Shown: positions 10,424-19,142 of the stretch, piece after piece
How the letters are laid out: each line of letters starts with the position of its first letter
Position numbering within the stretch: the stretch's first letter is position 1
Source of the DNA: Rhizobium pisi
GTDB taxonomy: Bacteria > Pseudomonadota > Alphaproteobacteria > Rhizobiales > Rhizobiaceae
DNA: 64,000 bases
Direction: 5' to 3'
Assembly (NCBI RefSeq): GCF_003938655.1
Contig: NZ_RJJT01000008.1
Coordinates: 1 to 64,000 of the forward strand
Position numbers and translations under genes: made by a program
The notes under the pieces: generated by a model
Database searches by the model: none
What the model was told of the DNA's origin: nothing
Seen by the model: only the letters and a program-made list of their open reading frames with translations

Positions 10424-11485
10424 CTACGCCCGCACCTCGAACACCATGTTGAACGGCGTTTCCGTCGCACGGCGGAAATGCGTGAAGCCGGCGTCGAGTG
10501 CCACCTTTCGAAGTTTCATTTCTCCCGCCTGGGCGCCAAGCCCGAGCCCCACCTCCTGGGAGAGTGACGCGGGCGTACAGATCATCGTCGACGCACCGTA
10601 ATAGACGCGGCCGACCGGGTTGAGATTGTCCTTGAGATGGTCATGGGCAAAGGGCTCTACGATCAGCCAGGTGCCGTTCGGGGCAAGCGTCTCCTTGACG
10701 TGCCGTCCGGCGCCGACCGGATCGCCCATGTCGTGAAGGCAGTCGAACATGGCGACCATATCATAGCCGCGCCCCGGAAATTCGGACGCCCGGCCCTGCT
10801 CGAAGGTGACACGGTCCGCGACACCAGCCTCTTTCGCGGCTGCCTTGGCTCTTTCGATCGAGGGCCTGTGATAATCGAAGCCGGTAAAATGCGAGGCGGG
10901 ATAGGCCTGCGCCATCAGGATGGTCGATGCGCCGTGACCGCAGCCGACGTCGGCGACATTGGCGCCGGCCTTCAGCTTGTCGTCCATCCCGGCAAGAGCT
11001 GGAATCCATTCGTTGATAAGATGGCTGTTATAGCCCGGGCGAAAGAACCGCTCGGTTCCGCGGAAGAGGCAGGCGCTGTGCTCATGCCAGCCGAGACCCT
11101 TGCCGGTGCGGAAGGCTTCGGTGACCTTGGGTTCGTCCATCCACATAGATTGGACGACCTCGAAGGCGCCGACGAAGAAGGCGGGGCTGTTTTCCTCGGC
11201 AAATACCATCGCCTGTTCGGGCGTCAGGCTGAAACGATCTGTTTTTTCATCATAGGTGACATAGTCCGCCGCCGCCTGGGCACTCAGCCATTCCCTGAGG
11301 TAACGCTCCTTCACCCCCGTTTTCGCAGCAAGTTGCTCAACGCTCAACGGTGTCCCCTCGGCCATCGCCTTGAACAACCCCACCTTGTCGCCAAGCACGA
11401 CCAAGGCACCTGACATGGCGGCGCCGACGTCGCCAACAAGACGACCCACGAGCGCATCGAGTTTCTGCATATCTGGCTCACGCAT
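10424..11485 (-). CDS. Class I SAM-dependent methyltransferase with N-terminal winged helix
   Basis: 353 residues. The N-terminal 100 or so form a winged-helix/dimerisation-like segment; the methyltransferase core starts with the glycine-rich SAM loop (Asp-Val-Gly-Cys-Gly-His-Gly, near 180) and includes a Phe-Asp-Cys-Leu-His-Asp stretch near 245. This layout matches the Rv2258c-like methyltransferase family; the substrate is unknown. ATG 11485 has GGAGG 5 nt upstream. It is a lone gene, convergent with agpT. Confidence 0.75.
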   Translation of the reverse strand: MREPDMQKLDALVGRLVGDVGAAMSGALVVLGDKVGLFKAMAEGTPLSVEQLAAKTGVKERYLREWLSAQAAADYVTYDEKTDRFSLTPEQAMVFAEENSPAFFVGAFEVVQSMWMDEPKVTEAFRTGKGLGWHEHSACLFRGTERFFRPGYNSHLINEWIPALAGMDDKLKAGANVADVGCGHGASTILMAQAYPASHFTGFDYHRPSIERAKAAAKEAGVADRVTFEQGRASEFPGRGYDMVAMFDCLHDMGDPVGAGRHVKETLAPNGTWLIVEPFAHDHLKDNLNPVGRVYYGASTMICTPASLSQEVGLGLGAQAGEMKLRKVALDAGFTHFRRATETPFNMVFEVRA

Positions 11486-11765
11486 TGTTACCTCCCGGCG
11501 CGTGACAAGGAGCCGTTAGATTAGCCTTTAATAATATTCAGTCAATCAACCTCCCTTATCGCCGGATGACAGTGGGTTATCAAAGGTCGCAAGGATCTCG
11601 CCGCTGGAGAGAGCCGGCTCCATGCGCCCTCATAGAAACGCGAACGCCGAATATCTGACGATCAGCCCTATTCGGCGTCCGCGAGACACACGCTTGCTTT
11701 CTTCATCCAAGGTTACATCTTTTCGCTGACCGAGAGCATTTCCTGATGGCTTCCGGGCCAGGGAA

Positions 11766-12125
11766 ATGCGCCGTCCCTTCATTCGACGTCAGGTGGTTGT
11801 CTTGTGCCTATCTCCAGCCCAGTGCCACGCTGCGCGTGCTCTCATCGGATGGTCTCAGGATGACTTGTCTTCGGCCTCGAAAATCGTCAAAGAGACGATA
11901 GCCGATTTCGAGGCCGGGACGCTTTCCCCATCCGAACGAATCCTGCAGGATATGAAGCATAGTTTGGAGGACGCAGGTGTGCTCTTCATCGCAGAGAATG
12001 GTGGCGGTGCGGCGTTCGCCTTGCGAAACGTGCGAACGCCTCGATCGACACGAACGAAACCGAGACGGTTCAATACGAAGAACATCTCAAAAACGACGCC
12101 CCTTACGGGGCCGGCGGTTGAATGA
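11766..12125 (+). CDS. Small XRE-family DNA-binding protein
   Basis: Residues about 17-80 form a helix-turn-helix of the type common in rhizobia: an Ala-Arg-Ala-Leu-Ile-Gly-Trp-Ser start, a recognition helix, and Phe-Glu-Ala-Gly. A Gly-Gly-Gly-Ala segment follows, then a basic Thr/Arg/Lys-rich tail. The real start is uncertain: no clear ribosome-binding site precedes 11766, and GTG 11793 or TTG 11802 would leave the domain intact. The stop overlaps the next gene by 4 bp, so the two are probably translated together. Confidence 0.6.
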   Translation: MRRPFIRRQVVVLCLSPAQCHAARALIGWSQDDLSSASKIVKETIADFEAGTLSPSERILQDMKHSLEDAGVLFIAENGGGAAFALRNVRTPRSTRTKPRRFNTKNISKTTPLTGPAVE

Positions 12126-12385
12126 TGGCAAAGAAGCAGAAGTTTGAGCATTCCGAACTGGCGGGCGAATTCACCGATGACGGGATTACCGTGCTCGTCG
12201 ATATTTTTCGAACCGCCGGCAGCAATGAGGACTGGACGATGGAAGTCGTCACGCAGTCGGAAGATCTGATCCAATGGGATGAGCCCTTCGCGACCGACCG
12301 GGATGCCTTTGATGAATTCCTGGCCGTCGTCGCAAAGGATGGCATTCGATCCTTTCTGGAAGACGAAGAACCTTCCACGCATTGA
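12122..12385 (+). CDS. Hypothetical protein, 87 aa
   Basis: Acidic, soluble, with no signal peptide or membrane segment. I do not recognise the family. It starts on an ATG overlapping the XRE gene stop (ATGATG) and is followed 9 bp later by another small gene, so the three form a probable mini-operon. The composition (many Asp/Glu, Trp in a conserved-looking middle) looks like a genuine small protein rather than a shadow frame. A partner role for the XRE regulator is only a guess. Confidence 0.55.
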   Translation: MMAKKQKFEHSELAGEFTDDGITVLVDIFRTAGSNEDWTMEVVTQSEDLIQWDEPFATDRDAFDEFLAVVAKDGIRSFLEDEEPSTH

Positions 12386-12394
12386 GGAATATTT

Positions 12395-12634
12395 GTGAAA
12401 AGCATCAATGATCTCGTCGCGTCGGCGAAAACCGTCTGCGATCGATACCGCGCCGGGCGGATGGAGCGCGAGACCGTGCGGGAATGGGTCCTCGGACTAG
12501 GCGCCTATCCATCGCCGCACGGAGACCGCGTGCGCGAAGCGGCCGAATGGTTCCGCCTGCACAATCGCGAGCCGGTTTCGGAAGACATCGTGCTGGTGGA
12601 CATCGACCGGCTCAAGGCGATTTCAGCGCCGTGA
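12395..12634 (+). CDS. Hypothetical protein, 79 aa
   Basis: A GTG start with GAGGA 7 nt upstream gives a helical, charged 79-residue protein with no recognised domain. It is third in the run beginning with the XRE regulator at 11766. Function unknown. The 227 bp that follow, up to the flavoprotein gene, hold nothing clear. Confidence 0.5.
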   Translation: MKSINDLVASAKTVCDRYRAGRMERETVREWVLGLGAYPSPHGDRVREAAEWFRLHNREPVSEDIVLVDIDRLKAISAP

Positions 12635-12861
12635 TCCCGGGGCGCGCAAGCGGACAGGCCAGCGGCGAGAGCTCGCCCATATCCGATCTGAGCTGGTCAT
12701 TGCCTGACCAGCTTCGATCCGGGCTGACGCAATCACGCCGGTACTCGGCGGCGTAGGACCAATGACGTTCGTGAGCCTGATGCATAATGCCGTCATCGCG
12801 AAGCGTAGGTCGAGCGCGGCTGGCAAGTTTTAATTCGTCCGATATGTAGAAGGAACACCAC

Positions 12862-15423
12862 GTGGCAACATTTCCGGAAAAGGCAAAGGTCGTCATCATC
12901 GGGCTCGGCGGTATCGTCGGCGCCTCCATCGCGCATCATCTCGTCGAGCGCGGATGGGACGATATCGTCGGCATCGATAAGTCGGGCATACCGACCGATA
13001 TCGGCTCGACAGCCCATGCCTCGGACTTCTGTTACACCACGAGCCACGACTATCTGTCGGTCTGGACCACACAATATTCCATCGATTTCTACGAAAAGAT
13101 GGGCCACTACGCCCGCATCGGCGGTCTCGAAGTGGCGCGTACCGGCGACCATGCCTGGATGGAGGAAATCAAGCGCAAGCTTTCCTCGGCACGCGCTTTC
13201 GGCACGCGCGCCCATTATGTCAGCCCGTCCGAGATCAAGGAGAAGTTCCCGCTGATCGAGGAAGATCAGGTGATGGGTGGCCTTTACGATCCGGATGCCG
13301 GCCTCGTCATTCCACGCTCGCAGACGGTTGCCGGCAAGTTGGTGGATGCCGCCGAAAAGGCAGGCAAGCTGCAGGTGTTCGGCAACACGCCGGCGAAGTC
13401 GCTGATCGTCGAAGGCGGCCGCATCAAGGGCGTCGTCACCCATCGCGGCACGATTATGGCCGATCACGTCATCGTCTGTGCCGGCCTCTGGGGGCGCCTG
13501 ATCGCGGAGATGGTCGGCGAAGACCTGCCGGTCATGCCGGTCGATCACCCGCTTACCTTCTTCGGTCCGTATAACGAGTTTGAAGGCACCGGCAAGGAAA
13601 TCGGCTTCCCGCTGCTGCGCGACCAGGGCAACTCCGCTTATATGCGCGATACCGGCGACCCCTCGACGACGGAAGGTGGTCAGATCGAGTGGGGCTATTA
13701 CGAAGCAACCAATCCGCGGATGTGCCATCCGCGCGATCTCCTCGAAAAACACGAAGCGCGCCTTTCGCCCTCGCAGCGTGACCTCGAGATGGAACAGATC
13801 ATCGAGCCGCTCGAGCGCGCCATGGAACTGACGCCGATCCTCGGCGAACTCGGCTACAACGAGGGCCACTCCTTCAACGGCCTGCTGCAAGTATCCGCCG
13901 CCGGCGGCGCATCCTGCGGCGAGAGCCAGAAGGTGCGCGGTCTCTGGTATTGCGTTGCCATCTGGGTCAAGGACGGCCCGGGCTATGGCAAGCTGATCGC
14001 CGACTGGATGACCGATGGCCGTACTGAAATCGATCACAACAGCATCGACTACGCCCGCTTCTATCCGCATCAGTTGACGGAAGAGTTCATCGAGGGCCGC
14101 TGCTACGAAGCAGCCCAGAAGATCTATTTCCCGGCTGTTCACACCCGCGAACCCTATGTATCCGGCCGCAATGCGAAGCGCTCGCCCTTCTACGAGCGCG
14201 AAAAGGAGCTTGGCGGCTACTTCATGGAACTTGGCGGCTGGGAGCGCGCGCACGGCTACGCCGCCAACGAGCACCTTCTGGAGAAATACGCCGACCGCGT
14301 CCCAGTTCGCGAGAACGAATGGGACAGCCGCCATTTCTGGCGCGTGTCGAATGCCGAGCATCTGGCGATGAGCGAAGATTGCGGCATCGTCAATCTCAGC
14401 CACTTCCACATGGTCGATATCGAGGGACCCGACCATGTCGAGCTGATGGAGTGGCTGTGCGCCGCCAAGGTCGGCGGCGATGCAAACATCGGCAAGGGCG
14501 TTTACACCCACTTCCTCGACGACGAAGGCATGGTGCGCGCTGACTTCACCGTCTTCCGCATGGCCGACCGGTGCCGTCTCGTCAACGGCGCCGATGCCGG
14601 TCCGCGCGACCTGCACTATATGAAGCGCGTCGCCCAAGACCGTGGCCTCGACGTGACCATCACCGACGTCTCGGAAAAATTCGTGACGATCGGCATCTGG
14701 GGTCCGAACGCGCGCGACACGCTGAAGAAGGCTGTGGCCGATCCGGCCGGGCTCGATCAAGAAAACTTCGCCTTTGCGGCGATCAAGCCGATCGAAATCG
14801 CCGGCAAGCCTGTCACCGCCTTCCGCATCTCGTATGTCGGCGAGCAGGGCTGGGAATTGCACATGAAGTACGAAGACGGCCTCGCCGTCTGGGATGCGCT
14901 GCGCGCGACCGGTGTGATGGCCTTCGGCGTAGAGACCTATGCAAACTCGCGCCGCATGGAAAAAAGCCTGCGCCTGCAGAACGCCGACCTGCTGACCCAG
15001 TACAACCTAATCGAAAGCGATCTCGCCCGTCCGAAGGTCAAGGAAGCCGATTTCCGCGGCAAGGCAAAGCATCTGGAATACAAGGCGCGTGAGCACCAGC
15101 CGGCCATGCTCTGCACGCTTGTGATGACCGAGAATACCGACAAATCGGGCGTGAAGCGTTATCCCCTCGGCAACCTGCCGGTTGTCGATCCCGCCACGGG
15201 AGAAGTTCTGGTCGACGAGCTTGGCCGCCGGTCCTACACGACCTCGATCGCCTACGGCCCGACGGTCGGAAAGAACATCGCCTTGGCCTATTTGCCTTGG
15301 TCGCATTGCCAGGTCGGACGCAAGCTGAATGTCGAGTATTTCGCCGAGACTTATCCGGTGGAGGTTGTCGGCGTCGGGTACAAGCCGATCTATGACCCAG
15401 AAAATCTGAAGCCGCGCACCTAG
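12862..15423 (+). CDS. FAD-dependent oxidoreductase/GcvT fusion (dimethylglycine or sarcosine dehydrogenase family)
   Basis: 853 residues in the order DAO-type FAD domain (about 8-370), central linker domain (about 375-430), GcvT folate-binding domain (about 440-715) and GcvT C-terminal barrel (about 730-835). The dinucleotide loop is Gly-Leu-Gly-Gly-Ile-Val-Gly near 14-20. His52, in a Gly-Ser-Thr-Ala-His context, sits where dimethylglycine dehydrogenases attach FAD covalently. Family members demethylate N-methylated glycines and pass the one-carbon unit to tetrahydrofolate; the exact substrate is not deducible. The start is GTG with AAGGA upstream. It is a single gene followed by a hairpin. 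Confidence 0.8.
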   Translation: MATFPEKAKVVIIGLGGIVGASIAHHLVERGWDDIVGIDKSGIPTDIGSTAHASDFCYTTSHDYLSVWTTQYSIDFYEKMGHYARIGGLEVARTGDHAWMEEIKRKLSSARAFGTRAHYVSPSEIKEKFPLIEEDQVMGGLYDPDAGLVIPRSQTVAGKLVDAAEKAGKLQVFGNTPAKSLIVEGGRIKGVVTHRGTIMADHVIVCAGLWGRLIAEMVGEDLPVMPVDHPLTFFGPYNEFEGTGKEIGFPLLRDQGNSAYMRDTGDPSTTEGGQIEWGYYEATNPRMCHPRDLLEKHEARLSPSQRDLEMEQIIEPLERAMELTPILGELGYNEGHSFNGLLQVSAAGGASCGESQKVRGLWYCVAIWVKDGPGYGKLIADWMTDGRTEIDHNSIDYARFYPHQLTEEFIEGRCYEAAQKIYFPAVHTREPYVSGRNAKRSPFYEREKELGGYFMELGGWERAHGYAANEHLLEKYADRVPVRENEWDSRHFWRVSNAEHLAMSEDCGIVNLSHFHMVDIEGPDHVELMEWLCAAKVGGDANIGKGVYTHFLDDEGMVRADFTVFRMADRCRLVNGADAGPRDLHYMKRVAQDRGLDVTITDVSEKFVTIGIWGPNARDTLKKAVADPAGLDQENFAFAAIKPIEIAGKPVTAFRISYVGEQGWELHMKYEDGLAVWDALRATGVMAFGVETYANSRRMEKSLRLQNADLLTQYNLIESDLARPKVKEADFRGKAKHLEYKAREHQPAMLCTLVMTENTDKSGVKRYPLGNLPVVDPATGEVLVDELGRRSYTTSIAYGPTVGKNIALAYLPWSHCQVGRKLNVEYFAETYPVEVVGVGYKPIYDPENLKPRT

Positions 15424-15457
15424 CGCGACGGCCGGAAAATCGGAATTTGAAAGTGTT

Positions 15458-15493
15458 AGAGCGCCGTGCGTCCGAAAGGAGGCACGGCGCTCT
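15458..15493 (+). terminator. Strong 12-bp stem-loop after the flavoprotein gene
   Basis: AGAGCGCCGTGC (15458-15469) pairs perfectly with GCACGGCGCTCT (15482-15493) across a 12-nt loop, 35 bp past the stop. No T-run follows, so it may be a transcript-end stabiliser or a terminator that needs help. Confidence 0.55.
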
Positions 15494-15815
15494 CAGCATT
15501 CAAGCACTTGTGGCGCCGCAAGCACGGGCACCACAAACATGAGATTGAGCCGCTTGGCCGAAAACAACGAGAAATCTCGGAGTTAGTGCCACTCCGTTGT
15601 GTACGAGCGTGCACGTCGTCCGCGATTTCCAGCAAGACAAAGCCGCACGGGCGAGGCCCACACTCTCCCGCGGGTAAAAGTTGCGAGACTCTCGCCGAGC
15701 GGACCGGTTGTCACATAGAAACAGTCATTTGACATCTCTGTAGTGACCGGCAATGCTGACCCACCAGTCTTCCAAATGCATGCAGGCGACGTCATTCGGC
15801 AAGGGAAAGTGGGTC
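15494..15815. other. Intergenic stretch before the exporter operon
   Basis: About 320 bp with no convincing reading frame. I specifically looked for an ATP-binding subunit for the exporter and saw none. The promoter of the HlyD operon should lie here, but I cannot point to -35/-10 boxes. Confidence 0.4.
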
Positions 15816-16796
15816 ATGACAGCTTCCAGAATTCTTCGGCCGGCGATCGCCTTGGCGGTTCTGGCAGCACTCGGCATCCTGCTCTGGTTTGCAACACGCC
15901 CACCGCCGCTGATCGTGCAAGGCGAGGTCTCTGCCAATCGGGTCGATATCAGCCCGCGTGTCTCCGGCCGGATCGCCAAGCTCAATGTCGATGTCGGCGA
16001 TAATGTCGAGGCCGGCACCGTCATCGCCGCACTCGAAAGCCCCGAGCTGACGGCGGCACTTCATATGTCGGAAGCCGCCCTTTCCGTTTCGCAAGCCGAT
16101 CTTGCCCGCGTCAACAGTACGCGCCCGGAGACGATCGATGCTGCGAACGCCGAGCTTGCCGCGGCCGCTGCGGATGTGACCCTCTACCAGGAAGAGTCTA
16201 CGCGTCAGGCCAGGCTGATCACCACCGGCGCCTCGACCCAGGCTCAGGCGGACCAGGCGGCCCGCAATCTCGAAGCGGCGATCCGCAAGCGCGAATCCGC
16301 CGAAGCCAATGTGCGGCTTGTTGTCGCCGGCTCCAGCAAGGAAGAGAAGGCGCTTGCCGCCGCGCAGGTGGAACAGACCCGCGCTTCGCTCAATCAGCAG
16401 CAGGTCAACGTTTCCGAACTGACGATCCACGCGCCGATCTCCGGGCAGGTCACGACGAGGGTTGCCGAACTCGGAGAGAATTTCAGTGCCGGCGCGCCGC
16501 TCTTTTCGATCATCGATCTCCAGAATCCCTGGTTCACGTTCAACCTGCGTGAGGATCTGCTGAAGGGCTTGAAGGTCGGGGACAATTTCAATGTCGCCGT
16601 GCCGGCAATCGGCCCCGATAAGATCGCGGTCAAGGTGACGATGATCAATGCGCAGGGACAGTACGCGACCTGGCGGGCGACGCGGGCAACCGGCGATTTC
16701 GATCTCAGGACGTTCGAGGTGCGCGCGGTTCCAGTAAAACCCATGGACGGCCTGCGGCCCGGCATGAGCGTCATCGCCGCCTGGTCGGAGCGTTGA
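15816..16796 (+). CDS. HlyD-family membrane-fusion (periplasmic adaptor) protein
   Basis: 326 residues: an N-terminal membrane anchor (about 8-28), a biotinyl-lipoyl-like hairpin half near 40-75 (Pro-Arg-Val-Ser-Gly-Arg-Ile then Val-Gly-Asp), a coiled coil of roughly 80-200 rich in Ala/Glu/Gln, the second lipoyl half (Ile-x-Ala-Pro-Ile-Ser-Gly, near 205), and a beta-barrel. It would bridge inner-membrane permeases to an outer-membrane channel. ATG 15816 is chosen because the protein then starts just before the anchor; an upstream TTG at 15753 would add 21 unlikely residues. It is followed 1 bp later by the first permease. Confidence 0.8.
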   Translation: MTASRILRPAIALAVLAALGILLWFATRPPPLIVQGEVSANRVDISPRVSGRIAKLNVDVGDNVEAGTVIAALESPELTAALHMSEAALSVSQADLARVNSTRPETIDAANAELAAAAADVTLYQEESTRQARLITTGASTQAQADQAARNLEAAIRKRESAEANVRLVVAGSSKEEKALAAAQVEQTRASLNQQQVNVSELTIHAPISGQVTTRVAELGENFSAGAPLFSIIDLQNPWFTFNLREDLLKGLKVGDNFNVAVPAIGPDKIAVKVTMINAQGQYATWRATRATGDFDLRTFEVRAVPVKPMDGLRPGMSVIAAWSER

Positions 16797-16797
16797 A

Positions 16798-18006
16798 ATG
16801 ACGCCGCGCGGGCGCGTACACCCGGGTTTCCTTCTCGTCTTCGCACGGGAGTTTCACTGGTTTCGCCGCCGGCCGTTTCTGCTGTTCCTGACAACCATCC
16901 TTCCGCTGTTGTTGATGGGCCTTCTGGCCGTTGTTTTCAGCGCGGGTCTGGCGACCCGCCTGCCGATCGCCGTACTCGATCAAGACGGCACCGATCTGTC
17001 GCGCCAGATCATACGCATGGTCGATGCCACCCAGGATACATCGGTCGCGCTCGCGGTCAGCGACCTCGCCGAAGGGCGGCAGCTCATCCTCTCCGGCGAG
17101 GTCCACGGGCTGCTGATGCTGCCACGCAATCTTGAGCGCGACGTCTTGTCCGCCCGGCGGCCCGAGGTGGTGTTCTTCTACAACACCCAGACGATGACGA
17201 CGGGCAATCTGGTGGTGCGCGGCATAAACTCCGCAATCCCGAGCGTCGCCGCCGGCATCAGATTGTCGTTGCGCACCGCCCGGGGAGAGCCCGTCGATGT
17301 CGCACAGGCCGCTCTCGCTCCCGTTCCGGTACAGGTGAACCCGCTCTTCAACCCTACCCTCAACTATGCCCATTTCCTCCTTGCCGCCCTGATGCCCAGC
17401 GTGCTGCAGGTCGTGATCATCACGACGATGGCCTATTCGCTCGGCCTCGACGTCGAGAGCCGCCACCGGCTGCGTATCCTCCGGCGGCTCGGCGGCGGGT
17501 TGTGGCCGGCGCTTGCAGGCAAGATCCTGCCCTATACGCTGATCTTTCTCACCGTGCTCGGCATCGCGGATCTGGTCCTCTTCGATCTTCTCGACATGCC
17601 GCTGCGCGGCGATCGCTGGCTGCTGCTGATGGCCGGCACTCTCTTCATCCTGGCAAGCCAGTTCATCGGGGTGCTGCTCGCGCTGTTCCTGCGGCCGATG
17701 GCGAGCGCCATCAGCATCGGCTCGCTGCTCGCCGCGCCCGCCTTCGGCTTCATGGGCATCGGTTTCCCCAGAATCGGCATGAACGCCTTCGCCTATTATT
17801 ACGGCCAGATGATCCCCGGCACATGGTACCTGATGGCAAGGATCGACCAGACGATCCGCGGCACGCCGCTCGATCTGTCGTGGAAGCCGATCCTGGTGCT
17901 GCTCTTCCTGGTTATCCTGCTCGCATCAGTCACCGCGCTGCGGCTGGAAGCGATACGATCGCGGAACCAGCGCCAGGCATCGGCATTGCGGGAGGCGGCG
18001 CGATGA
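16798..18006 (+). CDS. ABC-2 type export permease
   Basis: 402 residues with an N-terminal transmembrane helix (about 25-48), a large periplasmic region of some 130 residues, and five or six clustered C-terminal helices (about 190-390), the YhhJ/YbhS plan. It overlaps the second permease by 4 bp (ATGA). No ATP-binding gene is present, so the energising partner must be elsewhere or absent. Substrate unknown; drug or lipid-like export is typical of the family. Confidence 0.78.
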   Translation: MTPRGRVHPGFLLVFAREFHWFRRRPFLLFLTTILPLLLMGLLAVVFSAGLATRLPIAVLDQDGTDLSRQIIRMVDATQDTSVALAVSDLAEGRQLILSGEVHGLLMLPRNLERDVLSARRPEVVFFYNTQTMTTGNLVVRGINSAIPSVAAGIRLSLRTARGEPVDVAQAALAPVPVQVNPLFNPTLNYAHFLLAALMPSVLQVVIITTMAYSLGLDVESRHRLRILRRLGGGLWPALAGKILPYTLIFLTVLGIADLVLFDLLDMPLRGDRWLLLMAGTLFILASQFIGVLLALFLRPMASAISIGSLLAAPAFGFMGIGFPRIGMNAFAYYYGQMIPGTWYLMARIDQTIRGTPLDLSWKPILVLLFLVILLASVTALRLEAIRSRNQRQASALREAAR

Positions 18007-19139
18007 ATGGACTTTTTGCCGCCTGCCGTATCGAGCTCATGCGCATCCTGTCACTGCGGCCGGCATTCTCCGTGCTCATTCTGGCGGCCGGCATCTACGC
18101 GGCCCTCTATCCCCAGCCCTATAGAAACGAGGCCCTGCGCGACGTGCCGATTGCCCTCGTCGATCTCGACGGCACCGACAGCAGCCGCCAGTTCGCCCGG
18201 CGCGTCGATGCCTCGGCCGATGTGGCCATTGGCGCCGAGCTGCCCGATGAGCCGAGCGCCGAACGGGAGGTCTTCGCCCGTCAGCTCTACGGCATCCTCG
18301 TCATCCCGAAATATTTCGAGCGCGACCTGCTGCACGGACGCCAGTCGCCCGTGGCGATCTATGCCGATGCCAGCTATTTCCTGATCTATTCGCGCATCTC
18401 CGGCGGCGTTTCGGCCGTCGCCAAGACCTTCGGCGCCGAGATCGAGACCGCACGGCTGATCGCCGCTCATGTCGATCCCGCCATCGCCGCCGCCGCCTCC
18501 GACCCGATGCCGCTGACGACGGTGCCGCTTTTCAACCCTCAAGGGGGCTACGCCACCTATCTCCTGCCTGCCGCCTTCGTTCTTCTTCTGCAGCAGATGC
18601 TTCTGATCGGCGTCGGCCTGCTCGGAACACTGCGAAACGATAATCTCGCCGACTCTTCGGCCGGCGCTCTCGCAACCGTGCTCGGCAAGCTGCTCGCCTA
18701 CCTCATCCTCGAGGCGGCGGTGTTGCCCTTCTATCTGATCGCGCTGCCTTATCTCTACGACATTCCAAGGCTCGGGAACCCGCTCATCGTCTTCGCGGTT
18801 TCGCTGCCCTTCGTGCTCTCCGTCAGCGCGCTCGGCATGGTCGTCGCGGCATTGTTCCGCAACCCCCTCACCGTCCAGCTGGTATTCGCGGCCATCGGCA
18901 TCCCCTTCCTGTTTCTCGCGGGCTTTTCCTGGCCGACCGAGGCCATGCCGAAAGCGCTGCATTATCTGGCGTTTCTGGTTCCCAGCAGCTCGGCCATCAA
19001 CGGCATCGTGTCCGTCTCACAGCTCGGAGCGCCGCTGAGCGACATCCGCACTTCGTTTCTGACGCTCTGGGCGCTGGCGCTATTCTACGGTTGCCTTGCG
19101 GTCGGATTGGAAGTCAGGATACGGCGAAGCCATCGCTAG
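18003..19139 (+). CDS. ABC-2 type export permease, second subunit
   Basis: 378 residues, the same plan as the preceding permease: one helix near 15-35, a periplasmic domain with a Val-Asp-Leu-Asp-Gly-Thr-Asp motif shared in form with its neighbour, and C-terminal helices. The two proteins look like a duplicated pair that would form a heterodimer. ATG 18003 overlaps the upstream stop. The next gene starts 3 bp after the stop, suggesting the MscS-like channel is in the same transcript. Confidence 0.78.
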   Translation: MNGLFAACRIELMRILSLRPAFSVLILAAGIYAALYPQPYRNEALRDVPIALVDLDGTDSSRQFARRVDASADVAIGAELPDEPSAEREVFARQLYGILVIPKYFERDLLHGRQSPVAIYADASYFLIYSRISGGVSAVAKTFGAEIETARLIAAHVDPAIAAAASDPMPLTTVPLFNPQGGYATYLLPAAFVLLLQQMLLIGVGLLGTLRNDNLADSSAGALATVLGKLLAYLILEAAVLPFYLIALPYLYDIPRLGNPLIVFAVSLPFVLSVSALGMVVAALFRNPLTVQLVFAAIGIPFLFLAGFSWPTEAMPKALHYLAFLVPSSSAINGIVSVSQLGAPLSDIRTSFLTLWALALFYGCLAVGLEVRIRRSHR

Positions 19140-19142
19140 CAA

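Noticed and set aside
12793..14862. 689-residue open frame on the minus strand
   Set aside because: Antisense to the flavoprotein/GcvT gene, with Asp/His/Arg-rich composition typical of reverse frames.
15424..15815. Search for a missing ATPase gene for the exporter
   Set aside because: No Walker A, signature or Walker B pattern in any frame of this gap.
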